Positions 35,943 through 47,802 of a stretch of DNA of 64,000 bases are shown piece after piece. The DNA is taken from the NCBI RefSeq assembly GCF_014356525.2, contig NC_052515.1:20294821-20358820 (forward strand), written 5' to 3'. Both the position numbers and the translations under genes were made by a program. This DNA comes from Nilaparvata lugens. Lineage: Eukaryota > Arthropoda > Insecta > Hemiptera > Delphacidae. Each line of letters opens with the position of its first letter. The first letter of the stretch is position 1. Below the pieces are notes generated by a model, which ran no database searches, was not told the DNA's origin, and saw only the letters and a program-made list of their open reading frames with translations.

Positions 35943-36477
35943 TTGGCTGTGCAAAGGCTAAAAATAAACTTTCTACCGGTGATATTTTTTTAAGTTTTTC
36001 GAGACAGATCATTTCAAATTCGGTAAGAGATAAATCCATGAGATCTAGAGGATAGATTCTTCATGGTATTGTTGATGTAGTAGAACAAACAAATTTTAAA
36101 AATATAAATTTTTGAGAAAGTTATTCAATTTACTAAAAATGAAAAAAAATCTTTATATCTTCATAATAATTCTATAACTTTTAGTTGAGTTATTTTTAGT
36201 GAATTGAATAACTTTCTCAAAAATTGATATTTTTAGAAAATTTATGTTTTACTACATCAACAATACCATGAAGAATCTATCTTCTAGATCTCATGGATTT
36301 ATCTCTTACCGAATTTGAAATGTTCTGTCCCAAAAATTTAAAATTTAGGCGCTCATATCTCAAACAGTAATGATCGGAAAAAATTTTTTCCTGAGAAAAC
36401 TTTTTCATTTTGAAAGCTTGATGACAAATCGAAAAACTTTGAACAATATCATCAGTAGAAAGCCTTTGAACAGCCTT
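35943..36477. mobile_element. AAGGCTGTGCAAAGGC palindromic MITE, copy 2
   Basis: The left end ggctgtgcaaaggctaaaaa and the right end cagcctt match the copy at 8561, but the right terminus has lost several bases of the 'ttatttttagcctt' segment. The interior is the same palindrome with ttactaaaaat words. Flanks are ctttgg and ccttaa, so no TTAA duplication is visible on the left. Confidence 0.65.
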
Positions 36478-36644
36478 AAAAAAAGTAAACTTACAGCATT
36501 ATTGATTTATGCCAATATTAAATTCCATTGAAATATGTTTCTTATAAATTGAGGTTGCAAAAATAAATACTTGGAACATTATCAATTTATGCTTATATTA
36601 CATTCCGTTGCAATATATTGTTTATAAATTAGTGTTGCCTAGTA

Positions 36645-36960
36645 ATTTGATCACCATGTGTTACCTACATTTTTGTTGTTGTTGAGGATGATGCTCACAT
36701 AGGCCATGGGCTTGTGCGTTGTTATTATGGAAGGTTTCATGATGAGAGCTGAGTTGATCTACAATTTTAGGTCGGTTCCTTATCACCGGCAATTGATGTT
36801 TGAAGATAATAACTGTCTGATAGTGAAGCTGAGGGAAGCGTTTAATTGCACAACCAATGACCTATCTAGAGCGGCTGTGAACAAGGTAAAAATTGTCATG
36901 ATGATTGCCAACCTCCGAAATGGAGACGGTACTTAGAGAAGAAGAAGTAAAGCTGGTCTC
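36645..36960 (+). repeat. LINE 3' region ending in GAAGAAG
   Basis: A GC-richer segment with words such as gatgattgccaacctccgaa and ggagacggtacttagagaag ends in gaagaagaagtaa. A short open frame in it (RSVPYHRQLMFEDNN) looks like a decayed retroelement C-terminal/3' region. The GAA-type end resembles that of the insertion at 21258-22030. Confidence 0.4.
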
Positions 36961-37741
36961 TAGCAGACATCTTTGAAATAAATAAATTCTTCCCAAGGGA
37001 TTATAGTCCGGGCGCAAATATCATTTCGCGGTCATTTTTGAGTAACAGCCCTGGAAGATGTCTCAATTTCTTCGTTAGTTCCAGCATAATAAGGATCGTG
37101 ATGATGATAAGTCGAAATCACAGGCAAACACCTCGGAAACAAGAAGGCCGACAAAATTTTCAGGGTTTTGCTATATCGCTTGTATTTCAATAACCGTTCA
37201 AGATATTCAACCGTTTTTCTAGACGAAAATATTTTTAAAATCTTCCGCTACAATTTTTGTTCTATAACATTTTCCTCTAAAACGCATTTTTTTAGTTATA
37301 ACCTTCAAAAGCCAAAAAAAACTTTTTTCTAAATTTGTTCAAATTTAATTCCATTATAACTTTCTTTATGCAAGAGATACAGAGAAATTTTAAATCTATG
37401 AAATTTAGAGCGTTTTTCAACATTGGAACGATATATCTTCATGCGCTGTACGTCAAAAAATGAGTTCTCCAGCGCCCTCCAAAGAAAACTTCATTTTGAA
37501 GCTTTGGAAATATTCTACAACACTGTGATAATAGAGCTTGTGTTTGTCTACTGCGAATATATATACAGAGTGGAAAGTGAAATATTGTCCCCGAAAAATG
37601 TATGTTTCAAGTTTTTGAAGTTTAAATAATGGTAAAAGTGGTCGAAATGAGGCGATTCTTCAAACATCATTGTTTGGTTAATTCTAAACACTTTGGTGGT
37701 AAACCCAATCCGATATCTCTCACAATAACTGAATAGCAAGC

Positions 37742-38548
37742 GATATAAAAATTTCTGTCAATAATGACCGCCATCTTGTATTTTTCAATTATGTCGAATA
37801 TTTTCGTTGTTCCCATCACCAATATTCTTAATCGTCTTGTTGTAAGGAAGAGATTGAGACCATTTGCAAGTCTCTATCTTAAAGTAGTCATGAAAAAAAC
37901 GATTTTATAGTTCTAGTTTGTTACCTCATGCGTATGGAAAACGCACCAGAAATCATGCAGGGTTTTCTTTGGAGGGCGCTGGAGAACTCACTTTTTGACG
38001 TGCAACGCATTAAGATATATTCTTTCAAAGTTGAAAAAACGCTCTAAATTTCATAGATTCTAAATTTCTTTGTATCTCTTGCACAAAAAAGTTATGATGG
38101 AATGAAATTTAAAAAAATAGAAACAACGTTTTTTTGGGGGGCCTTTGAAGGTCATAACTGATATATTCTTTCAAAGTTGAAAAAACGCTCTAAATTTCAT
38201 AGATTCTAAATTTCTCTGTATCTCTTGCACAAAAAAGTTATAATGGAATGAAATTTAGAAAAAATAGAAAAAACGTTTTTTGGGCTTTTGAAGGTCATAA
38301 CTAAGATATATTCTTTCAAAGTTGAAAAAACGCTCTAATTTCTCTGTATCTCTTGCACAAAAAAGTTATAATGGAATGAAATTTGAAAAAATAGAAAAAA
38401 CGTTTTTTGGGCTTTTGAAGATCATAACTAAAAAAAATATGCGTTTCAGAGGAAAATTTTTCAAAACAAAAATTGTAGGGGAAGATTTTAAAAACATTTA
38501 CGTCTAGAAAAACGGTTGAATATCTTGAACGGTTATTGAAATACAAGC
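37742..38548 (+). repeat. 807-bp tandem unit 1 of the foldback element
   Basis: Begins GATATAAAAATTTCTGTC, contains gttcccatcaccaatattc, ggagggcgctggagaac and three gatatattctttcaaag subunits (about 38015, 38161, 38307), and ends aacggttattgaaatacaag. Confidence 0.85.
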
Positions 38549-39357
38549 GATATAAAAATTTGTGTCAATAATGACCGCCATCTTGTATTTTTCAATGATG
38601 ACGAATATTTTCGTTGTTCCCATCACCAATATTCTTAATCGTCTTGTTGTAAGGAAGAGATTGAGACCATTTGCAAGTCTCTATCTTAAAGTAGTCATGA
38701 AAAAAACGATTTTATAGTTCTAGTTTGTTACCTCATGCGTATGGAAATCGCACCAGAAATCATGCAGGGTTTTCTTTGGAGGGCGCTGGAGAACTCACTT
38801 TTTGACGTGCAACGCATTAAGATATATTCTTTCAAAGTTGAAAAAACGCTCTAAATTTCATAGATTCTAAATTTCTTTGTATCTCTTGCACAAAAAAGTT
38901 ATGATGGAATGAAATTTAAAAAAATAGAAACAACGTTTTTTTGGGGGTTTTGAAGGTCATAACTGATATATTCTTTCAAAGTTGAAAAAACGCTCTAAAT
39001 TTCATAGATTCTAAATTTCTCTGTATCTCTTGCACAAAAAAGTTATAATGGAATGAAATTTTTAAAAAAATAGAAAAAACGTTTTTTTTGGGCTTTTGAA
39101 GGTCATAACTAAGATATATTCTTTCAAAGTTGAAAAAAACGCTCTAAATTTCTCTGTATTTCTTGTACAAATATGTTATAATGGAATGAAATTTGAAAAA
39201 ATAGAAAAAACGTTTTTTTGGGCTTTTGAAGATCATAACTAAAAAATATGCGTTTCAGAGGAAAATTTTTCAAAACAAAAATTGTAGGGGAAGATTTTAA
39301 AAACATTTACGTCTAGAAAAACGGTTGAATATCTTGAACGGTTATTGAAATACAAGC
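38549..39357 (+). repeat. 809-bp tandem unit 2 of the foldback element
   Basis: A direct copy of the preceding unit at about 95% or better by eye, with subunits at about 38820, 38967 and 39114. After it the sequence changes to gcaaaaccctgaaaattttg, the start of the terminal arm. Confidence 0.85.
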
Positions 39358-40450
39358 GATATAGCAAAACCCTGAAAATTTTGGCGGCCATCTTATTTTC
39401 GAGGTGTTTGCCTGTGATTTCGACTTATCATCATCACGATCCTTATTATGCTAGACCTAACGAAGGAATTGAGACATCTTCCACGGCTGTTACCCAAAAA
39501 TGACCACGGAGTGCCTTATTCATGACATTTGCGCCCGGACTTTCTTATTTCAATGTATTGATCAGCATACATTTAAGATTAGGAGTAATTTTATACCGTT
39601 TTTATCCAGTGTTGAAATGTTTCATTAAATCTCCACGAATAACGATTTTTGAAAGTTGTTTAAAAATATCAGTTGAGTGATCTTATTCACACAACGCTAA
39701 TAAAAAATAGCAAGAAGATGACGAAAGATCTCGTTGTCACAGTAATTTGTGAATAAATTCGTTAATTATTGAAAAATTGACTGCTAGTCATTCTATTTAA
39801 TAACAAAGAACTAGAAAAAATATTTTGAATAGTAAATTTTGTGTTAGATGATAATGTTTGTTCAATTTGGTATGATAAAATTTATTTAGTGCAGTAATTT
39901 ATTCTCAATTATTTTTCACTAGTAGGCTATAAGGATGATTTTAAGGGGAATTAGTTTTCACTCATAATGATAGTGTTTATTACACCTCAAATATTGGATC
40001 TAAAATTATAAAACTGAATGAGATAGATACTCAAACTATATTACTACACGAGATGATTACTCAATCTCTCAAATCAGTAGGAGTAACAATAATCTAATAA
40101 ACCTACAATTTCTGCTCTCTCATTTCGACTATTATAAGATCTACTATGAAGCCAAATCAGGCAGATTTCAATATGAAATACTCTATCATTGTATCAATTT
40201 CAAGGTCCTTCCTAGTGCAATCTCCTTAAAGATGTGCAAATTTGATTAATCTAATCGAATGTAGGTGGCGCTCTAATTATAGACATATATACATATTCAT
40301 ACACATACCTATATACTCGTAGGATCATACACGATGAGTCATATCACAGCTCGATAATTGAAAATGCATGCATAGTCAATCTGGCAGTTCATACAATTTA
40401 TACGACATTATTCTACAGTCATCTTGGAGTTATTATACGAGCTTACTATC

Positions 40451-40541
40451 GTGAAATTCACTTAAAACTGTCAGTATTCTATATAAATGTCATCAATGCT
40501 TCCCATTCAGCCAATGCGGACAGTTAAAAGTGAATCTCACT
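40451..40541. mobile_element. hairpin MITE, GTGAATCTCAC family, copy 1
   Basis: Left gtgaaattcacttaaaactg plus tcag and right cagttaaaagtgaatctcac pair across the element. The centre contains atcaatgcttcccat. Relatives lie at 48220-48298 and 48349-48440. Confidence 0.65.
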
Positions 40542-40989
40542 ATAATATCATAATTATTATTCAATATTTTATGTTGGAGACAAAAATTTGCGATCTATTC
40601 AAGCTGTCTGTATTTTAGGTGTAGCAGCATTGTAACTCGTGAATATTAATTGTGGCATTTCCTAGTGTTACTGAAAAACTTCCAATGAATGTGTTATGTC
40701 TAGGTGGTTAGAATTTTGTATAAATTGTGATAAAAGAACTATTTATAGTTCAGAGTGATAGCAACAGTCTAAATATCAGCATTCTATCAAAGCATTTAAA
40801 TATAAAGTAGAACAAGTGAAGACTTCCAATGTATAAAAAATATTATGTTTTTGTATTGGTAGTTAAAGTTTTGAATCAATTGTACGAAAAATATTCTGTA
40901 ACAAATCTGTAGCAGCTAAGTCTCAGTATAAGTTGAACCAAAACATTCATTACAATTAAAGAGATTAAGACTCTTCAACTATTGAAGAG

Positions 40990-41969
40990 CAGTGGCGAAT
41001 CCGGGGGGGGGGGGGTTGTATATGGGGATGTAGCCCTCCACCGAAATGGGACCCGATTTTTTTGTGGCTGGATCAGCCACAAAAATTAGCATCTAATACC
41101 ATATTTTCGTTATATTGTACTATGTAAGTCGAGAAATATATAAGGGATGAGAGAATAGCAATGATAATAATAATGAGCTATTTATTTATAAACAGTGACT
41201 AGATAGCAGGGGATAGAGAAACTACAGATAGCACTTCAAAGTTAGATCACTTTTTACCATCTATTGTTATAAAGAAATTCAATAATTATAGCTTATATTG
41301 CTCAAGTTGATTATAGTTTATTCAGTTTCATGCATATCCTTAAACAAAGCTCCAGCGGCTTCTTCAAGAGAGTACCCCCGAAAATTTCACAGTTATGATG
41401 AACGGGCTTAGTTTCTACCGCGGACAGGAGGGACATCCCTTTAATATAAACAAATTTTTCATTCCCCCAAAAAACAATTCAAGTTTGAATACTCAAGTAA
41501 AAATCAAGTAAATTTGAAAAAAATTGTTAATCACGTTAAACCTAAGCCTATAAAGATGGTTGAAATAGGAGCAAAAATTCAAGCAATCCAGCTTGTTATC
41601 AGAATAATAATGAGTAGACCTTCTACAAAATCACTATTTTTTCAACAATTGAATGACAATAAAATTCTACTTTATTCCATTCTATTTGTTATTTAATCAA
41701 AAACCAATGGATCTATGAAATTTTCAAGGGAAAATCGAAATAAGTGGCCTACTGATCACCAAAAAAACTTAAATGGGATGTTTGTTTTCAAGTGGAAATT
41801 GCGTAAAATCGCACCAAATTGAAGGTATATTTTCACAATTTTCCAATCCCCCTTTGGTGGGGGGTACCCACCACCCACCGGTGTCTACCTAAAAATTTAA
41901 GTGCTTTCTACTCCAATGTTATGATGATTCTCCCCCCCCCCCCGATTTTTTTTTCTGGCTACGCCACTG
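40990..41969. mobile_element. hAT-like non-autonomous element with perfect 8-bp TSD (980 bp)
   Basis: TTGAAGAG is duplicated at 40982-40989 and 41970-41977. Ends are CAGTGGCGAATCCG and complementary CTACGCCACTG. Subterminal G and C runs lie near the left and right ends. The ~0.9-kb interior has no transposase; its one 60-codon frame is not recognisable. Length suggests an internal deletion derivative rather than a minimal MITE. Confidence 0.92.
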
Positions 41970-42978
41970 TTGAAGAGATGTGTGAATGATCAAATACTAA
42001 TAATAAAATAAAAATTTGAATTAAAATTGATGAAAAACGCCTATTAAAGTTTCTTACTTATAAGTTATTAAACTGTACGTATACCCATTTAATAGTAATA
42101 AAAACACGACAAAATAATATTGCCTCCGATAGAAGAATGGTATTGAAACAATAAAACAATAATTATTGTTGAGTTTGAAAGAAAAACTGTACAAACTTAT
42201 CCTACTAATAAATTTTTAAATCTGATTATCAACATGAATTATCGTCCATTTAAATTAACCCTAAAACAGAAAATAGATGTATGGAAATAGAAAAAATATT
42301 GATAGAAGATTATAGAAGTATTGGTCGAAAAATATAAAATTCCAAAACTACATAACAGGTACTAATGAACTAGGATTAGTAATATACTAGATTACTAAAA
42401 ATCTACTAGGAATTTTGTAGAGAACTCACTCATATACAGAGAATCTAAGGCATGTCTTCCGCCTCCAAAACTCCAGCAACCAATTCTGTTTCAAATTTTC
42501 TTCATTTTTCAATTAAGTAGATGATCTCTTCAGTTTCCATAGTTTTATACCAAATGAAACACAATCTTCAAGTTTTGTATTCAATTTATTCGACGCAACC
42601 TTCTCAATATATCGCTGCAAAATAATTTAAATTAGAAACAAAAAAACCGTTATAACTTATGAATAAATAATAATAAAAAAGCTTCAAAATTTAATTAAAA
42701 TACTGTTCAACTTTGTTGAAAGATAGAACCGCTTTGTGATTAAAGCTTACATCACATCAGTAATTTTGATTTAGAAAAATTTAAGTGATTTAGCATCTAG
42801 CACATTTTATTTGATTGCCAATAGAATTGAATTAGAACAACTTGTTCAAATATTTAGAATTCATTGTATGAATTTTCTGTAAAACCCAAACCTCAATTTT
42901 CTGTATATTGAAATCAAAGAGTTTATAATGGAATACTGGAGACTAATGAACCGTTAGTAAGGTTAATTTTTTTTTCAG

Positions 42979-43149
42979 AGGGAAGAAGGCGAGCAGGAAG
43001 ACCAAGGAAAAGATTGGGTGATGACCTCCGGAGAAATTTGGAGGCTAGGGGTGGTGATTGGAGAGTGATTGGCCGTTTGGCGCAGGATAGTGATAGATGG
43101 AAATCTCTTGTAAACTATACACCGCAAGGTAGAAGAGGCTTCGATTAAG
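42979..43149 (+). pseudogene. LINE C-terminal scrap and 3' end
   Basis: After a T run, one frame reads EGRRRAGRPRKRLGDDLRRNL, then RVIGRLAQDSDRWKSLV and ends GRRGFD, stop, followed by (TAAG)n. The basic RRAGRPRKRW-like motif and the 'LAQDRxxWR' motif are the C-terminal signature of RTE-type and related LINE reverse transcriptases, and the TAAG microsatellite is the element's 3' end. Strongly 5'-truncated. Confidence 0.75.
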
Positions 43150-43254
43150 TAAGTAAGTGGTAATGTTCATAAATAAAAAAGAAGGAAGACATCAAAGAGA
43201 TCCGCTATTATTATTAAAACGAGATCCTACATAGTATTTGGACGATTTGAGATA

Positions 43255-43355
43255 AAATTAGGAAATAGAGGATGTTTTGGGCAATAGCCTGTTTCTCCTT
43301 TTCCGTCTATTGTATTGTTTGCTCTATCCAATAAATGAATAAATAAATAAATTTC
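43255..43355 (+). repeat. LINE 3' tail, GTTTTGGGC-hairpin family
   Basis: GTTTTGGGCAATAGCCTG is followed by ttctccttttcc and an aataaatgaataaataaa end. It lies about 110 bases after the TAAG end of the preceding LINE scrap and is a separate insertion. Confidence 0.5.
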
Positions 43356-43857
43356 TGAACGAGATTTTTCATTACTTTTCAAAAATGTTTTTTTACTTCG
43401 CTGGTAACAGCGTGCAGGTTAAATTTAGCCAGTAGTGCTTTATACATGTTATGCATAATATAATATTGGAGTATACATAAAAATATATTGAAATTAAAGG
43501 GTGTGTGTAGACACAGGATATAGAATACAGTGGTCTTAAGAGGATAAAGATAGAGATATAAGCCGCCTTAATGAATATCCTCTTAATTTACATCCCATTA
43601 AGAAGGCTGATAATCGGTAAGTCTGACGCTATCTATGTACCCACCCCCTAAGTTATTGTATTGAATAATAATGAAATTGAGACCTACAAACAAATCCAGC
43701 ATCCTATTACAAATTCTTATATTTTTTAATAAATAACAAGAGTTAATTAGCAAAAAAATCCGATGCATTTATGCTAAAATTCACTTTTTCATAGAACAAT
43801 ATTTCTCATTTAACAGGAACAATCGAAACACCAACCAATTAATTGGTATGAGTTGTA

Positions 43858-44069
43858 CTATAGACCAGTAACTAGGTAAGTGATTGATTCCCCGAGACTA
43901 ATTTGCTTGCCGTTATTTTGGATAGCGATTGATTTGGCGTCAACATTAACGATGAGCTGAGTGTTGGACTCCAGGCGCACCCGCCCCGAAGTGGGGTCGT
44001 TGAAGGCAGGGAATTTTCTCGGGCCCAGAATGGGATCTTCCCAGCGCCATAGTTCCACTTTGCTCGCAT
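43858..44069 (-). CDS. LARS1: cytosolic leucyl-tRNA synthetase, terminal exon
   Basis: The last 70 or so residues, from (D)ASKVELWRWEDPILGPRKFP through SIAIQNNGKQISLGESITYLVTGL and a TAG stop. The acceptor is TTGTTTTCAG and the first two bases complete an Asp codon. The pattern 'V.L.R..DP.LGPRK.P' then 'I.L...G..I.lGd.I.YLV' is the extreme C-terminus of animal and fungal cytosolic LeuRS, the region (UNE-L) reported to serve protein contacts in the multi-synthetase complex. No overlap with repeats. No strong AATAAA was pinpointed downstream on the minus strand. Confidence 0.93.
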
Positions 44070-45376
44070 CTGAAAACAAAATGTGTATTCAAGTTCATTT
44101 AATAACCAGTTATTTATTTACACATAACAAAATTTATTAAAATCATTGTGGAAGATATGCTGGGACTAGTTGGGAAATAGTTCTAGTTTCCACCGTAGCA
44201 ATTCTCAGTTGGAGAACTTTACATCCCTTATTTTCAACCATATTTGTGATACTCTTTGTTTTTGGGTCCTGTTTTGCTATTTACAATGTCCTCCTCTTCC
44301 TATGGGATATGGCCAGGTGATCAAGAGTTGAGGCAAATTTGCTGAGTTTATTATGCTATCAATTAATGAGCTTCCAACACGATTTGTGTTTGGTAGAATG
44401 AAGGAGGTGAATAATTGAATTTGTGAAAAAGTAAATTTCTCATTGGATTTCAACAACTAACTGCCTGACACAAACATATGCTACCCTTTATTAACCTTTA
44501 AATAAGTGAACAATCAACTACTAGAGCTCAAGCTTGCTTTCTGGGGAGGGCCTTAAATTATCAAGAATTAATAAATTAATGACAAATCAGAAATAATTTT
44601 GTAATTTAGTCATAATTATTCATAAATAGGTAATCATATATTTGTAATGATATTGTAGGATTTTATTGATTATTTGGCAATAAAAATTGAATTGATTATT
44701 CACTATTACGGCGGATTCCCACACATCAGTATCAGAGTCAGTGTCCGGTTCAGTGGTTATATTCTTCCTATAAGTTCTAATGGGACTATTCCCACTCAGC
44801 CCATCTGAGCGAATGTGAATAGTGATATTGGAACTTATAGGAATAATATTCTCACTGCATCGGACAAGTTTACTGATTCTGATGTGTGGTTGTGGTAATC
44901 CTTCTTTGTAAATGGCTGTGCTAGAGGGGATTCTATGTGAAACCTGCGAGAAAAGGAAATATTTATTTATTCAATAATATACAAAACACAGTTCATAAAA
45001 AATGATAGCAATTTTCTATCATTTCCAGTGAATTTAAATGTGAATCTCACTGTAGGATGCAATAATGAATTGAGAACTGATCAAATTAATCTTAGCTGTA
45101 GAAGAGACAACTTGAACATAATCTTTCACTTAGTTATAAACGTTGTAATTCTTATTACAATTTTTTATTTTAGTCTAATTTTTTATTATTCGATATACTT
45201 ATATTATGTTGTACCTAGGCCTACACAGATTATTATTGCTTCTCAAGTTTTTATTCTGCTACTTTCTGTTATCAGTCTTGATAATTTCGTATAATATATT
45301 TTACACTTACTATCCCACCATCACAAGCCATATTTGCTTTACTATAGGATGCAATGGTAAATTGACGACAGCTTAC
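44070..45376 (-). other. LARS1: LARS1 last intron
   Basis: Non-coding. It contains the hairpin element at 44713-44901 and a diverged LINE tail near 44560-44700 (ggcaataaaaattgaattg end). Confidence 0.7.
44713..44901. mobile_element. hairpin MITE with GGATTCCCACACATC ends
   Basis: Left ggattcccacacatcagtat and right gatgtgtggttgtggtaatc pair, with a small extra loop on the right. Inner parts (ttcctataagttc / gaacttataggaa and gggactattc / gaatagtgat) continue the fold, so most of ~190 bp is palindromic. Confidence 0.65.
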
Positions 45377-45614
45377 CCTTGATGAGTCGTTCATTGGCGA
45401 CAATGCGTTTGACAAGACTGGCGACCGTGTCTCCAGGCCGTACAGCAACGTGATGCGTGAAGAGACCACTGTGCGCCTGCGCATTGAGCACTGTGAGGGC
45501 GACACCTGGTGGCGGACTGCTGAAGGTGATGAACGGAGTGCCTGGGGTGCAGTTCTCGCTGATGTGTGATGGCGCATCCTTGCTCGACGCGTACTCTAGT
45601 TTGATTTCATCCAA
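45377..45614 (-). CDS. LARS1: cytosolic leucyl-tRNA synthetase, penultimate exon
   Basis: Encodes 79 codons: LDEIKLEYASSKDAPSHISE, then NCTPGTPFITF and a stretch ending LVKRIVANERLIK(G). The 'C.PG.P...F' element and the final 'II+rl' helix match the C-terminal extension of eukaryotic cytosolic LeuRS. The acceptor is TTTGTAG and the donor GTAAGC. Phase 0 in, 1 out, joining to the terminal exon as G|AT. Codon GC is high compared with the intron. Confidence 0.92.
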
Positions 45615-45739
45615 CTACAAACAAGTGCAAAATATAGTATAAAATTATATGATTATTGATAAAATTCAGCATTCATAGATTATCATCCATCAACAGAATT
45701 GTATCATTTGTACTGCAGTTATTAGATAAAAAATCTGGT

Positions 45740-46500
45740 GTGGCGCACTCACACAACTTTCCTTGCCGTTATGAAACTTGATCACCTGACGCTAGTGTTT
45801 ACGCGCATCTCAAGTCTACTTATAAACAAAGATCTGAGCCAGCTGGTGACAGGACAATAACGCTGGAGACATACGAGGTCTGCTATCTCTTCATAGTGAA
45901 TCATTTAATAGAATCAACAGTTGCCAACAGTTTGCAATTGAATAATCACATTTTCTCGAATTTCGAGCTTATTTTCAATTTTAGGTGAAAATGTTACTGA
46001 ACATTAATTGTAGAGATTTTCATGTTCAATCTTGTCCACTCGAAAGTTTTTGTTCAAATTGTATCTGAAGCCTGATAATTGAAAATCTAATATCAAACTT
46101 TGCATAGATGGGGCGGAGCTCCTGAAATTTTTACAGATATAGGACTTATGGCAGTTGATAGAGCTTATCAATGACTATTTTAGGTATGAATTTAATCAAA
46201 ATCGTTGGAGTCGTTTTTGAGAAAATCGCGAAAAACCCTGTTATTGGCAGCATTTTCTCCATTTTAGCCGCCATCTTGAATTGTATTTGATCGAAATTGT
46301 TCGTGTCGGATCCTTATATTGTAAGGACCTTAAGTTCCAAATTTCAAGTCATTCCGTTAATTGGGAGATTATCGTGTACACAGACGCACATACACTCATA
46401 CACACACACACACACAGAAATTTAGAAATTGGGGTACATATATTTTTTTCGGAAAGCAATACTTTCCTTACCTATGATATAATAGGGCAAGGAAAGTAAA
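45740..46500. repeat. interspersed repeat block with terminal CTTTCCTTGCC hairpin
   Basis: The left end has acaactttccttgccgtta and the right end has a stem (ACTTTCCTTACC / GGCAAGGAAAGT) around tatgatataatag. Between them are words of a non-coding repeat (ttccaaatttcaagtcattcc, acagacgcacatacactc) and a (CA)n run near 46400. Whether both ends belong to one element is uncertain. Confidence 0.4.
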
Positions 46501-46996
46501 AATGTATTTCTTATTTTTAGAACTCATGGCTGGAGCTCAAGGCTTCTTTTTCTAGTCACGCCAAAAACTATTGTAATTTAATGATCATTTTATTTGTAAA
46601 ACATTTCTTGTATTTGGCAATAAATTCATTATTCATTAATTATTCAATATAGTATGGTACAAAAAATATAGTATAGCCTCAATGAAAGAAGCCCTAATAA
46701 GACAAATTCTTTGTTATCATTTTGAATAGCTCATGTAGCTTGACGCATCCATGCTGTATGCGTACTCTAGTACAAGCAAGTGCAAAATAGTGTTTAACCT
46801 TAATGTAACATGCCCTAATAAAATCAATTGTTTAATAATTTATTGTATTTTGAATATTTCATGTGGGCGAGCGCCTCCTTGCTCGACAAGTATCCTAGTT
46901 TGATTTCATTAAACTACAAACTATAAGCTAATAGACCGAAATAGTGTATAAACTCGATGTAACATATTCCAATAATAGCCGTTAGCACAGTAAAGG

Positions 46997-47330
46997 CCTA
47001 AGGCTGTGCAAAGGCTGAAAATAAACTCATTACTGCTGATATTTTTAAAGTTTTTCGATTTGTATATCATCAAGCTATCAAAATAGAAAAGTTTTCTCAG
47101 ATTTTTTTCCCCCGATCATTACTTTATGAGATATGAGCGCCTAAAGATTAAATTTTTGGGACAGAACATTCCAAATTCGGTAAGAGAATCCATGAGATTT
47201 GGAGGATAAATTCTTCATGGTATTGTTGATTGAATAAAAAAAATTTCTGAAAATATAAATTTTTGAGAAAGTTATTCAATTTACCAAAAATAACCAAAAA
47301 TAACTCAACTAAAAGTTATTTTTGGTTATG
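46997..47330. mobile_element. AAGGCTGTGCAAAGGC palindromic MITE, copy 3, truncated
   Basis: Left end aaggctgtgcaaaggctgaa and the left arm match the copies at 8561 and 35943 through the ttactaaaaataac centre, but the right arm is missing. After about 47330 the sequence changes to a different repeat (ggcggagttaggac). Confidence 0.65.
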
Positions 47331-47339
47331 AATGAATTA

Positions 47340-47405
47340 AATAAATGAAAAAAATATTTATTTGGCGGAGTTAGGACTTCTAAGTCTTGTCTACCAATAG
47401 AAACA
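47340..47405 (-). repeat. LINE tail fragment with GGCGGAGTTAGGAC
   Basis: The words aaatatttatttggcggagt and taggacttctaag also occur near 60680-60720 (ggcggagttaggacactagg). On the minus strand they would precede an ATAAATAAAT end. Short and uncertain in extent. Confidence 0.35.
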
Positions 47406-47754
47406 CCATTAAACAAACATGTAAATTTGGAAATTGGATACTACATTGCAAAACCCTTTGAACAAGCCTACTACTTACATGAAAATAGAAACATCCGAAG
47501 GCATTTCAAATTATTGAATGGTTGTAAATACGTTCATTACCAAATTGAACTTGAATCAATGAATGAAAAAATTTTACTCATTCCTTTATTTCTACGAAGT
47601 TTGCAGATTTGACAATTGAACTTGAATTATTTTTCAACCCAAATCAATGCACACACATCTCAAAAAATTCATCATCATTTTTATCATTATCTATTTATTT
47701 ATTCATTCATTTACATTAACCAATGCACAAATCAAATACATGATCAGAAAAAGA

Positions 47755-47802
47755 CCAACAGGCCTAGCCCAAAACTGTTCCCTTTCCGAATTTTGATAGT
47801 AG
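47755..47802 (-). repeat. LINE 3' tail fragment, GTTTTGGGC-hairpin family
   Basis: On the minus strand it reads CGGAAAGGGAACAGTTTTGGG then CTAGGCCTGTTGGTC, the hairpin region of the family, with the stem partly decayed. Confidence 0.45.

Larger units (their letters stand above)
37006..39541. mobile_element. foldback-like element with nested tandem repeats (2.5 kb)
   Basis: Both ends read GTCCGGGCGCAAAT inward. The left arm, about 490 bp, is a diverged complement of the rightmost part of the element through the words ggtcatttttg, atcgtgatgatgataagtcg, acaggcaaacacctcg and accgttcaagatattcaacc. The right part is a tandem pair (37742-38548 and 38549-39357), and each member contains three ~145-bp subunits starting gatatattctttcaaag. 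No transposase frame is present. Inverted arms built from tandem subrepeats recall Drosophila Foldback elements, but no family is identified and no flanking duplication was found. Confidence 0.75.
35531..43857. other. repeat-rich stretch between mariner and LARS1
   Basis: No host gene recognised. Contents in order: AAGGCTGTGC palindrome copy 2, LINE tail with GAAGAAG end, the foldback-like element, a hairpin MITE at 40451, a hAT-like element, a LINE C-terminal scrap at 42979, and a hairpin LINE tail at 43255. The 39.5-40.4 kb part is plain AT-rich DNA. Confidence 0.6.

Noticed and set aside
38316..38546. Phe/Lys-rich frames in the foldback element (also 39124-39306)
   Set aside because: Product of the AT-rich ~145-bp subunit. 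Frames are not kept between subunits, so no coding selection.
37742..39357. CRISPR-like array
   Set aside because: Repeats are long, directly adjacent and without unique spacers. This is tandem duplication in a eukaryotic element.
47427..47612. 61-codon frame MEIGYYIAKPFEQAYYLHEN
   Set aside because: Reads plausibly but lies in repeat-derived intron sequence with no relatives or splice support.
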